Below, in pieces: positions 18,088 to 25,821 of a stretch of DNA of 64,000 bases (its first letter is position 1; each line of letters begins with the position of its first letter). This DNA is from Halorubrum depositum. GTDB lineage: Archaea; Halobacteriota; Halobacteria; Halobacteriales; Haloferacaceae. The notes under the pieces are model-generated. The model was not told the DNA's origin, did not search any database, and saw only the letters and a list, made by a program, of their open reading frames with translations. The translations under genes were made by a program, and so were the position numbers. Location: contig NZ_VCNM01000002.1 in the NCBI RefSeq assembly GCF_007671725.1, forward strand, positions 744,001-808,000, read 5' to 3'.

Positions 18088-18100
18088 CGTATTTATTTTT
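18088..18100 (-). promoter_or_regulatory. ftsZ1 promoter
   Basis: Minus-strand AAAAATAAATACG, 26-37 nt before the ftsZ1 ATG. It is the clearest TATA box in this region, which suggests a short leader and strong expression. Confidence 0.6.
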
Positions 18101-18163
18101 GCCCAATGTCTGACGCGAGTCAGACGCCGGGAGACCGGCGACAGCGCGGGAAAGCCGTCGGCT

Positions 18164-19603
18164 TCACTCCGCCGCGTCCGCGGCGTCGATCGGGAACCGC
18201 TCCGTCCGCGACCGCGACACCTCCTCCGGGGCCACCGCGTCGCCGTCGACCTCGACCGACTCGCCGTCGGCGAGCCGACCGAACGCCGGCCCCTCGGGGA
18301 CGCCGCGGTCCCGTGCCAGTTCGGGATCGAAGGCGGTCTCGCGGGCGACGACCGCGCCGTCGGCCACCTCGACCGCGTCGTACCCCTCTCCGAGCACCGC
18401 CGCGAGATCGGTGACGAGGTCGGCGTAGTCTGGGGCGTCCGCGCCGTCCGCGAAGGCGGCCGCCCCCGCCGCGCGGGTGCCGGCCTGTTCCGTGTCGAAG
18501 GCGACGGCGTTCGCCGCCACGGCCTCTCGGGTCGCCTCCGGGTCGATCCCCTGCGCCCGCGACAGGAGCCCCCCGGGAAGCTCGCGGACCGAGACCGCGT
18601 CGAGCGCGCCCGACTCCGCGGGGGCGACGTCGCCGAACCGGAGCCCCTCCTCGACGGTCGCGAGGTCGCGCTCCAGCCGCTCGACCAGCGGGAGCGGCCG
18701 GTCGCCGACCTCCCGGACCCACGTCTCGCTCACGACCCCGTGCCCGAGCTCCTCCACGACGGCCGCGAGCTCGGGCCTGTCGCCCTCGATCACGGCGCGG
18801 TCGGCGCGGCTGCGCGCGAACGCCTGCTCGATCGTCTCGCGGTTCGCCTCGGGCGCGCCCATCTCGCCGAGCGCCCAGTCGGCGCCGACGTGCCCCACGG
18901 CCCACGCCGTCTCGCGGACGATGCGGGTGAACCGCGGCGCGTAGTGGCCCCCGCCGAAGCCGACGACGTGGCGGGGGGCGTCGCCGTCGACGAGGTCCGG
19001 CCCGGTGCCGCGGAGGTCGAGGACCGCGCGGGCGACCGCCTCGGCCGCTTCCGGATCCTCCCACTGCGCCTCGTCGGACCCGAGCTCGACGAACAGCGAG
19101 GGGACGGAGACGTTCGTCGGCCCGTGGTGGGTACACTCGACGCCGACGTCGTACCCCTCGGGGGCGCGCGCCGCCAGCGCCTCGACGACCCGCTTCTCGG
19201 CGCCGGGGGCGGGGTCCGCGAGCGTCTCCGGCTCGCCGCCGTACGGCGCCGGGCCGAAGTTCCCGGTGACGTGGGCGGTCAGGAGCTCCCCCGTCTCCCC
19301 GGAGTGCCGGGAGACGAAGACGAGGAAGTCGGGGTCGCCGGCGCCCTTGGCGTCGTTCTCCGTGGCGGCGTCGCCCGCGTCGACCTCGCCGCCGCCGCCG
19401 AACGCGGCGGCCGGGTCGTCCAGTTCGATGTGGAGGCCGTCGAACTCCCGGAGCTCGAACCCGTCGGTCCGGTAGTAGGTCCCGCCGCCCGCGGCGTCGG
19501 GGCGGGTCTCGTCCACGCGCTCCTCCCAGTCGCCGACCGCGAGCAGGCGCTCGCCGATGTGTTCGGAGGCGCTGTCGGCCCGGCTGACGACGATCGCTAT
19601 CAC
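18164..19603 (-). CDS. dtdA: D-aminoacyl-tRNA deacylase, archaeal type
   Basis: 479 aa enzyme that hydrolyses D-amino acids mischarged on tRNA. Family marks: the start [34 protein letters not shown] (about 165-180) and [12 protein letters not shown] (about 235). I use the GTG at 19603: a longer open frame runs into the coding region of the exchanger gene upstream, and homologues begin at this point. The C-terminal third (EEGLRFGD onward) is a haloarchaeal-type extension with an acidic low-complexity insert near residues 75-90. Convergence with ftsZ1 is not seen; both are on the minus strand. Confidence 0.92.
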   Translation of the reverse strand: MIAIVVSRADSASEHIGERLLAVGDWEERVDETRPDAAGGGTYYRTDGFELREFDGLHIELDDPAAAFGGGGEVDAGDAATENDAKGAGDPDFLVFVSRHSGETGELLTAHVTGNFGPAPYGGEPETLADPAPGAEKRVVEALAARAPEGYDVGVECTHHGPTNVSVPSLFVELGSDEAQWEDPEAAEAVARAVLDLRGTGPDLVDGDAPRHVVGFGGGHYAPRFTRIVRETAWAVGHVGADWALGEMGAPEANRETIEQAFARSRADRAVIEGDRPELAAVVEELGHGVVSETWVREVGDRPLPLVERLERDLATVEEGLRFGDVAPAESGALDAVSVRELPGGLLSRAQGIDPEATREAVAANAVAFDTEQAGTRAAGAAAFADGADAPDYADLVTDLAAVLGEGYDAVEVADGAVVARETAFDPELARDRGVPEGPAFGRLADGESVEVDGDAVAPEEVSRSRTERFPIDAADAAE

Positions 19604-19676
19604 GGATTCCGGTCCGGGTCGGGCCGCCGAATAGGCGTCGATTCCGGGCGCCGAACCGTCGGGACCCGGAGCGCGC

Positions 19677-20627
19677 TCACGGGAGCAGCAGGTACGCGAA
19701 GGCGACGTAGCCGGCGACGAGGACCGCGCCGTCGACCCGGGAGATCCGATCGCCGCGATACATGATTCCGACGAGCCCACCGGTGAACGCGAGCAGCGCG
19801 GGGAACTCGAAGCCGCGGACGCCCGAGCTCACGCCGATCGGCCGGATGACCGCGATGATCCCGATGACGGCGAGGACGTTGTAGATGTTCGACCCGACGA
19901 CGTTGCCGACGCTGAACTCGGCCTGGCCGCGCACGGCGGCGACGACGCTCGCCGCCAGCTCGGGGAGCGAGGTACCCAGCGCGAGCACGGTGAGCCCGAT
20001 GAAGATGTCGGAGAAGCCGGCCGCGGAGAGCAGCGACTCCCCGCCGTCGATCAGCCACCGCGACCCGAGCACCAGCGCGGCGATCCCGCCGACCACGGCG
20101 GTGACGTCGCGGAGGCTGGCGTCCGGCATCTCCGCGCGCTCCGCGGTGGAGATGCCGGACTGGGTCTGCCGGATCCGGCGCATGACCACGACGGTGAACG
20201 CCACGAGCGTCCCGAGCAGGAGGAGGCCGCCCGGTCGGCCGATGCGCCCGTTCCAGCCGAGCCCCACGAGCAGCAGCGCGGCGAGCACCATGAAGGGGAC
20301 GTGGCGCTCGAACACCGTCTCGGAGACGTTGAGGGGGCGGATCAGCGCGGAGACGCCCAACACGAGCCCAATGTTCGCGATGTTCGACCCGAGGATCGTC
20401 CCGAGCCCAACGTCCGTCGACACGGTGACGGCGCCGAGGAGGGAGACGAACAGCTCGGGGGCGGTCGTCGCGAACGCGATGACGGTGACCCCGACCGTCG
20501 ACGCCTTCAGGCCGACGGCGAGCGCCAGGTCGCTGGCGCCCTTGACGAGCAGTTCGGCGCCCGCGTACAGGAGGGCGGCGCCCCCGACGAGGAGCAGGAG
20601 TTCCGTGAGCGGCGACCCGAGCAACAC
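19677..20627 (-). CDS. Calcium/sodium exchanger family protein (CaCA, YrbG-like)
   Basis: 316 aa with about 10 transmembrane helices. The duplicated alpha repeats that carry the cation site are clear: AFATTAPELFVSLLGA followed by GSNIANIGLVLG, and ALGTSLPELAASVVAA followed by GSNIYNVLAVIG. These match the G-T-S/A-x-P-E motif of Na/Ca exchangers. Probably exports Ca2+ or another cation in exchange for Na+ or H+. A TATA-like TTTTTAAATATGA lies at 20645-20657, giving a near-leaderless transcript. Overlap with the dtdA frame is only apparent. Confidence 0.93.
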   Translation of the reverse strand: MLLGSPLTELLLLVGGAALLYAGAELLVKGASDLALAVGLKASTVGVTVIAFATTAPELFVSLLGAVTVSTDVGLGTILGSNIANIGLVLGVSALIRPLNVSETVFERHVPFMVLAALLLVGLGWNGRIGRPGGLLLLGTLVAFTVVVMRRIRQTQSGISTAERAEMPDASLRDVTAVVGGIAALVLGSRWLIDGGESLLSAAGFSDIFIGLTVLALGTSLPELAASVVAAVRGQAEFSVGNVVGSNIYNVLAVIGIIAVIRPIGVSSGVRGFEFPALLAFTGGLVGIMYRGDRISRVDGAVLVAGYVAFAYLLLP

Positions 20628-20644
20628 GGCTCCCGGTTGTCGGT

Positions 20645-20657
20645 CATATTTAAAAAG
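20645..20657 (-). promoter_or_regulatory. Promoter of the Ca/Na exchanger
   Basis: Minus-strand CTTTTTAAATATGA, 20-30 nt before the ATG at 20627. AT-rich island in GC-rich flanks. Confidence 0.5.
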
Positions 20658-20718
20658 CGCCGCGGTTCGGATCAGCCCGCCCCCGCCGTCGCGGCGGTCA
20701 CGGGTCAGCGCGAGCCGG

Positions 20719-20913
20719 TCAGGCGTGCGTCGCCCGGAACTGGCCGTGCTTCACGCCGATCGCGAAGGCGACCGCTCCGAAGGCGAGCATCGACGGAACG
20801 ACCATCATCAGCGTGATCCGCAGCGGCATCACTCCGCTTCCGATCAGTCCCGCGGCGCCGACCGCGACGATCAGTACCAGCAGCGCTGCCGCGCGTGGGA
20901 GGTCGAACTCCAT
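20719..20913 (-). CDS. Small haloarchaeal membrane protein
   Basis: 64 aa: a short polar start (MEFDLPRA), two hydrophobic helices (about 8-27 and 33-53) and the tail GVKHGQFRATHA. Coding is supported by clean GC-rich third positions and a start and stop that fit the gap exactly. I recognise the pattern as a conserved haloarchaeal small membrane protein of unknown function (possibly the DUF7333 type, uncertain). Confidence 0.75.
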   Translation of the reverse strand: MEFDLPRAAALLVLIVAVGAAGLIGSGVMPLRITLMMVVPSMLAFGAVAFAIGVKHGQFRATHA

Positions 20914-21007
20914 GTCAGCGGTACGTCCCGGGACGGCCTAAACGTTCGGCTCGGCGACGGCGTCCGGGTCGCGTCCCGGAGACCGGCGCCGCGGGGCTCG
21001 GACGCGC

Positions 21008-21925
21008 TCACGCCTCGATGATGTCGTCGTCCCGCTCCGCCGGCAGCGTCAGCTCGCCCTCCGTCGAGACGACCGCGCGACCGCCGACCCGGACCTCGTC
21101 GCCGTCGACTCGCACCCTGACGTGCCCGGGGCGGTCGAGGAAGTGGCCCTGTTCGAAGCGGAGGTCGTCGGGGAGCTCGCCGTCGAACGCGTCGACCGCC
21201 CGGAGGTACGCCCCGACCGCGCCGCTCGCCGTGCCCGTCACGGGGTCCTCGTCGATGCCCAGAGCGGGCGCGAACGCCCGGCCGTGGAGCGTCGACGCCG
21301 CGTCGAGCGCGTCGAACGTGTACGCGTAGATCCCGGCGACGTCGTGCTCGGTCGAGATCGCCTCGACGGCGGCCGCGTCGGGCTCGGCCTCGCCGAGGCG
21401 CTCCAGGAAGTTGACGGGGACGACGAGCCACGGGAGCCCGGTCGAGGCGACCGCGACGGGGAGGTCGGCGCCCACGTCCCTGAGGGCCGCGGGGTCGATC
21501 CCGAGCGCGTCGCCGAGGCGGTCGGCGTCGAGCTCGGCGCCGTCAACCGGCTCGACGGTCGGCGGGTTCTGTCGCATCCAGACGGTGCCGTCCTCGTCGA
21601 CCCGGATCGAGAGGTCGCCGACGTTCGTCCGGAGGGTGCGCTCGCCGGCGTCGATCTCCCCCGCGTCGTACAGCGCGGCGTAGCTCGCGATCGTGGCGTG
21701 GCCGCAGAGGTCGATCTCCGTGGACGGGGTGAAGTAGCGGACCCGCTCGTCGGCGCCGTCGCCCGCGTCGAAGAGGAACGCTGTCTCGGAGGCGCCGAGC
21801 TCGGCGGCGATCCGCCCCATCCGGTCGTCGCTCAGTCCCGCGGCGTCCGGCACGACGCCGGCGACGTTCCCGGCCAGCGGTTCGTCCGTGAACGCGTCGA
21901 CGAGCAGCGCGCGTCGCGTCTCCAT
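21008..21925 (-). CDS. PhzF family isomerase/epimerase
   Basis: 305 aa. Two-lobed DapF-like fold; signatures are FTDEPLAGNVAGVV (12-25), ELGASETAFLF with the likely catalytic Glu near 47, CGHATIASYAALY (74-86) and IDEDPVTGTASGAVGAYL (about 225-242). Family members isomerise small metabolites; the substrate in haloarchaea is unknown. It lies divergent from the phosphatase-superfamily gene, with an 89-nt gap. Confidence 0.92.
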   Translation of the reverse strand: METRRALLVDAFTDEPLAGNVAGVVPDAAGLSDDRMGRIAAELGASETAFLFDAGDGADERVRYFTPSTEIDLCGHATIASYAALYDAGEIDAGERTLRTNVGDLSIRVDEDGTVWMRQNPPTVEPVDGAELDADRLGDALGIDPAALRDVGADLPVAVASTGLPWLVVPVNFLERLGEAEPDAAAVEAISTEHDVAGIYAYTFDALDAASTLHGRAFAPALGIDEDPVTGTASGAVGAYLRAVDAFDGELPDDLRFEQGHFLDRPGHVRVRVDGDEVRVGGRAVVSTEGELTLPAERDDDIIEA

Positions 21926-22014
21926 GCGTCACCATCGCGGGGCGGCCCCAAAAGGGTCCCGAGCCGGTCCGGGACGATGTCAACCCTTTTGCCCTCCACG
22001 CCGGATGTACCCCT

Positions 22015-23361
22015 ATGGGCCTCTTCGACCGGTTGCGCGGGAACGACACCCCGCGCGTGGCGTTCATCGGGATCGACGGTCTCCCGCACGGTCTCGTCGC
22101 CGACAACCCGGACACGTTCCCGACGCTCTCGGCGATCGCCGCCGACGGCGACGGCGGGCCGATCGACAGCACCGTGCCGCCGGAGTCGAGCGCGTGCTGG
22201 CCCGTCCTCACCAGCGGCCGGAATCCCGGAGAGACCGGCGTCTACGGCTTTCAAGACCGGGAGATCGGATCCTACGACACCTACGTTCCGATGGGGCGAG
22301 ACGTCCAGACGACCCGCGTGTGGGACCGCGCCACCGACGCCGGGCTCGACGCGACGGTGATGAACGTCCCGGTCACGTTCCCGCCTCAGCGGACGGTCCA
22401 GCGGATGGTGTCGGGCTACCTCTCGCCCGACTTGGACAAGGCCGCCCACCCCGACGAGCTCCGCGAGTACCTCACGGGCAGCGACTATCGGCTGTCGGTG
22501 AACGCGAAGCTCGGGCACAAGGCGGACAAGTCGGAATTCATCGAGCACGCCCGGGAGACGCTCGACGCCCGCGCCGCCGCCTTCTCCCGGTACGTCGAGC
22601 GCGACGACTGGGACCTGTTCGTCGGCGTGTTCACGGCGCCGGACCGGATCAATCACTTCCTGTGGGGCGATTACGCGGAGAACGGGGAGTACCGCGAGGC
22701 GTTCCTCGACTTCTACGCCGCGCTCGACGAGCACATCGGTGCGGTCCGGAAGGCCCTCCCGGACGACGTCCGCCTCGTCGTGGGATCGACCCACGGGTTC
22801 GCGCGGCTCCGCTACGACGTCTACTGTAACGAGTGGCTGGAGCGGGAGGGCTGGCTCTCGTACGACGACGACGACCACGGCGCGCTGACGGACATCGACG
22901 GCGACACCCGCGCGTACTCGCTCGTCCCCGGCCGGTTCTATCTCAACCTGGAGGGCCGCGAACCCGACGGGGTCGTCCCAGAGTCGGAGTACGAGTCCGT
23001 GCGCGCCGAGCTGCAGTCGGCCCTCGAATCGTGGGCGGGCCCCGACGGGAAGCCGGTCGCGAAGCGCGTCGTCGAGCGCGAGACCGTCTTCCGCGGCGAC
23101 CACGACGAGATCGCGCCGGACCTCGTCGTCATCCCGAACGAGGGGTTCGACCTCAAGTCCGGCTTCCGCTCCCACGACGCGGTGTTCGACCCGGACGGCC
23201 CGCGGACGGGGATGCACACCTTCGAGGACGCCGCCCTCTTCGTCGACCACCCGGACGCGAACGTCGAGGACGCCGACCTCCTCGACGTCGCGCCGACTCT
23301 CCTGCGACTGCTCGACGTCGACTACGGGCGGACCGACCTCGACGGCGCGAGCCTGATCTGA
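22015..23361 (+). CDS. Alkaline phosphatase superfamily (type I phosphodiesterase-like) protein
   Basis: 448 aa. Fold markers: FIGIDGLPHGLV (first metal Asp near 22), PPESSACWPVLTSG with a Ser where the nucleophile is expected, APDRINHFLWGDY, and a C-terminal DVAPTLLRLLDV. The usual SDHG metal motif reads GSTHGF, so one expected Asp ligand is Thr. Proteins of this group act on phosphodiesters, nucleotides or phospho-/sulfo-glycans. The next gene starts 1 nt after this stop, so the two are co-transcribed. Confidence 0.85.
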   Translation: MGLFDRLRGNDTPRVAFIGIDGLPHGLVADNPDTFPTLSAIAADGDGGPIDSTVPPESSACWPVLTSGRNPGETGVYGFQDREIGSYDTYVPMGRDVQTTRVWDRATDAGLDATVMNVPVTFPPQRTVQRMVSGYLSPDLDKAAHPDELREYLTGSDYRLSVNAKLGHKADKSEFIEHARETLDARAAAFSRYVERDDWDLFVGVFTAPDRINHFLWGDYAENGEYREAFLDFYAALDEHIGAVRKALPDDVRLVVGSTHGFARLRYDVYCNEWLEREGWLSYDDDDHGALTDIDGDTRAYSLVPGRFYLNLEGREPDGVVPESEYESVRAELQSALESWAGPDGKPVAKRVVERETVFRGDHDEIAPDLVVIPNEGFDLKSGFRSHDAVFDPDGPRTGMHTFEDAALFVDHPDANVEDADLLDVAPTLLRLLDVDYGRTDLDGASLI

Positions 23362-23362
23362 G

Positions 23363-23917
23363 ATGGAGCGGACGCCGGACGGGACCCCGGTCGGCGTCGA
23401 CGACCCGTACGCGGTCGCCGGCGTCTGCGACCACCTGACCGACGAGGGTCGCTGTCGGTTCGCGCTGACGCGCTCCGGCGACGATCCCGAGTTCGCCGCG
23501 GCCCGCCGCGCCGACGGCTACGCCTGCCACGTCGGTCCCGGCGGCGCGTGGCGGAAGTGTCCCCACTACCGCTCGACGACCGACGGCCGCGAGTGTCACC
23601 GCTGCGGGCTCGAGGAGGTCCGGATCGCCCACGACGACGCCCGACCGCTGGTGGAGGAACACCACCTCTCGTACGGGAGCGCGGACGGCGGCGCGGCGGA
23701 ACGCGAAACCACCGAGAGCGACGACGCCGGGCCCCACGAGATCACGGTCGCGCTGTGCCGCTGGTGTCACACGAAGGTCCACAAGTCGTTCGCGCGGATC
23801 GACGACGACGCGAGCCCGGACCCCGAGGCGATCGCGGCACGCGAGGGTCGGCGGAGCAGAGAGAAGTCCGAGTCCGCCTTCGAGACGGCGAGCGAGCGGT
23901 TCGACGCGGGAGAGTAA
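23363..23917 (+). CDS. Cys-rich HNH-like protein coupled to the phosphatase-superfamily gene
   Basis: 184 aa. The N-terminal half has cysteines at 22, 31, 55 and 66 (VCDHLTDEGRCRF, YACHVG, KCPHYR), perhaps a metal site. The second part looks like an HNH nuclease core: C78-x2-C81, EHH at 99-101, then LCRWCHTKVH (C132, C135, H136, H140). About 20 residues of acidic insert separate the two halves of the core. The tail is charged and probably disordered. One base separates it from the upstream stop. Nuclease activity is inferred and the true family may be a haloarchaeal DUF. Confidence 0.7.
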   Translation: MERTPDGTPVGVDDPYAVAGVCDHLTDEGRCRFALTRSGDDPEFAAARRADGYACHVGPGGAWRKCPHYRSTTDGRECHRCGLEEVRIAHDDARPLVEEHHLSYGSADGGAAERETTESDDAGPHEITVALCRWCHTKVHKSFARIDDDASPDPEAIAAREGRRSREKSESAFETASERFDAGE

Positions 23918-23961
23918 CCCTGTTTCCGAGGCGCCCTCGGCGCCGAAGCCTGAGCGGGGTC

Positions 23962-24729
23962 TCAGGCGTCGGGCTTCGGCCGGATCAGGTTCGCAAGCGC
24001 GACGAGGACGCCCAGGAACCAGCCGAGCGGGACGGAGATGCCGAGCCACATCAGGACGTAGCCGAGGCCGGCGACCCCCCACTGCTCGCCGAACGTCTCC
24101 AGGTCGAAGGCCCCGCGGAGCGTCTCGTTGATCCCGCCGACGGAGAGGAACGTGTCGAGGATCCAGACCGCGAGGTCGTAGCTCGGATCGAGCACCAGGT
24201 TCGAGATAGAGGGGGTGAGGAGCCCGGCGACCACCGGCGGCAGGAAGATGGCCGTCATCGCGAACGGGTACGCGAGGAGGACGCTGACGAACCGCCCGCC
24301 GGCCTTCGAGAACCCGGCGGCCGCGCCCGCGGAGACGACCGCCACGACGCTGGCGCCGCCGATCCCGAGCATCACCTCGGTAGGGAGCTGGAAGTGCGCG
24401 AGCAAGGTGAGCGACCCCCAGACGAGCGTCGCGACGAGGACCGCGCCGAGCACGCCGAAGCGGGCCACCGCCGAGTCGAGCTTCGCGGCGTAGTACCGCG
24501 TGGCGAACCCGACGAGCAGGAGCGGGTACGCGACCGCGACCAGCGGGCCGCCGAGGATCGCCCAGAGGTAGTACCCGACCGTCTGGACGGCGGTCTCCGG
24601 TTTCCACTTCCCCAGCACCGCGCTCGGATCCAGCTGTCGCGGGAAGACGACTTCCATCCACGTCTCGTGGAGACGGACCACGTCAAGGAGGAGCGCTTCC
24701 ACCAGCCCCGTCTGTCCTCGGCGTTCCAT
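23962..24729 (-). CDS. Yip1-like haloarchaeal membrane protein
   Basis: 255 aa. A soluble N-terminal 60 residues (VVRLHETWMEVVFPRQLDPSAVLGKWKP) precedes about five transmembrane helices. The pattern matches archaeal YIP1-family proteins, whose function is unknown. Start set at the ATG of MERRGQTGLVEALLL: the open frame extends 35 codons upstream, but with a Ser/Arg-rich composition unlike the protein. Convergent with the HNH-like gene across 44 nt. Confidence 0.75.
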   Translation of the reverse strand: MERRGQTGLVEALLLDVVRLHETWMEVVFPRQLDPSAVLGKWKPETAVQTVGYYLWAILGGPLVAVAYPLLLVGFATRYYAAKLDSAVARFGVLGAVLVATLVWGSLTLLAHFQLPTEVMLGIGGASVVAVVSAGAAAGFSKAGGRFVSVLLAYPFAMTAIFLPPVVAGLLTPSISNLVLDPSYDLAVWILDTFLSVGGINETLRGAFDLETFGEQWGVAGLGYVLMWLGISVPLGWFLGVLVALANLIRPKPDA

Positions 24730-24895
24730 TTGGCTCACTTCGCGCGCGCCACACCGTGAACTTTGTGCCTTCGTTCGCGCGGCTGACATCGAGCGCGCAC
24801 TGACCGACTGCGCGCCGACCGAGCGCGCCGCCAATTATCAGACAGGGATCCCCGCGTCGATACGCTTAACCGTTACAACGGGCCTAACAGTGCTC

Positions 24896-25564
24896 ATGCA
24901 CAGACGTGGACTGCTCGCGGCGATCGCCGCATCGACGTCCGTCGCCGTCGCCGGGTGCGCCGGCGGAGAAGACGGGAGCTACGAGTACGACGCGGATCCC
25001 GCCCGGATCCCGTCGGAAACGGCCTCCGACGCCGGGTACGAGGGCGAGGAGCCGGAGTCGTTCACCATCGAACAGGAGTTCGACGTGGCGGGCGTGAACG
25101 CCCAGGTGTCGGCGACGACCTGGGTCGCCGGGTACGAGAACCCGGACAACGGGTCGGCGCTGTTCGTGGCGAGCACCCCGGACGCGTCGGTCGGCGGCCA
25201 GTCGGTCAATCCCCTCGTCCGCGCGGACGACGCGGAGCTGATCCGCCGGCTGTTAGAACAGACCGACCAGCGGGGATTCGGCGGCGAGGGCACCGACGTG
25301 GAGGCCGAGGACATCGAGAACCGCGGGTCGGAGACGCGGACTATCCTCGAGCAGGAGGTCGAGGTCTCGATCCTCGAAACCACGATCAACGCGGAGGTCG
25401 ACGCCGGGAACAACCAGAGCGGCAGCGCCGAGGACGTCCCCGTGTTCCTCTACGTCGCGACCGTCCGGCACGACGATGACGTGATCGCTCTCGTCGGCGT
25501 CCATCCCACCGCTATCGACGCCGGCGACGCCGTCCTCTCGCTGATGGAACAGGTCGAACACTGA
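24896..25564 (+). CDS. Secreted lipoprotein, DUF6517-like
   Basis: 222 aa. A Tat-like/lipoprotein signal MHRRGLLAAIAASTSVAVAGC ends in a lipobox with the Cys at about 21. The mature part reads YDADPARIPSETASDAGYEG, then a domain with STPDASVGGQSVNPL and LVGVHPT near the end, the layout of haloarchaeal DUF6517 lipoproteins. Start chosen at ATG 24896; an in-frame GTG two codons earlier is possible. The AT-rich CGCTTAACCG upstream may be the promoter. Function unknown. Confidence 0.85.
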   Translation: MHRRGLLAAIAASTSVAVAGCAGGEDGSYEYDADPARIPSETASDAGYEGEEPESFTIEQEFDVAGVNAQVSATTWVAGYENPDNGSALFVASTPDASVGGQSVNPLVRADDAELIRRLLEQTDQRGFGGEGTDVEAEDIENRGSETRTILEQEVEVSILETTINAEVDAGNNQSGSAEDVPVFLYVATVRHDDDVIALVGVHPTAIDAGDAVLSLMEQVEH

Positions 25565-25821
25565 TCGTCGGCCGGCCCGGCAGTCCACTCCTTCCGACGT
25601 CGCCAACGGCCAGAGAGCGACGGCTCAGATCGCCGGACGTGAATCGATCCGACAGCGACGTTTCCGCGAAAGGAAGCTTCTGTCTCCGTAAATCCTATAA
25701 TAAACAATCAACCGAATGAGCGTGTTCCACGAACGCCAGACGGTGGCAGCGTAGCGAGCTCGTCGACTCCTGCGGTGCGGACGCTGCCTAGCCTCGGCTC
25801 TGTCGATCGTGGTCCGTCACG
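25565..25821. other. Intergenic region before the mosaic surface protein
   Basis: 257 nt. It holds an AT-rich island (about 25690-25715, AATCCTATAATAAACAATC) that could be an old promoter, and then a GC-rich stretch up to the start. I see no gene. The low-GC island foreshadows the AT-rich part of the next gene. Confidence 0.5.

Noticed and set aside
23363-23917. Defence island around the HNH-like gene
   Set aside because: No restriction, toxin, phage or transposon genes nearby; neighbours are housekeeping or envelope genes.
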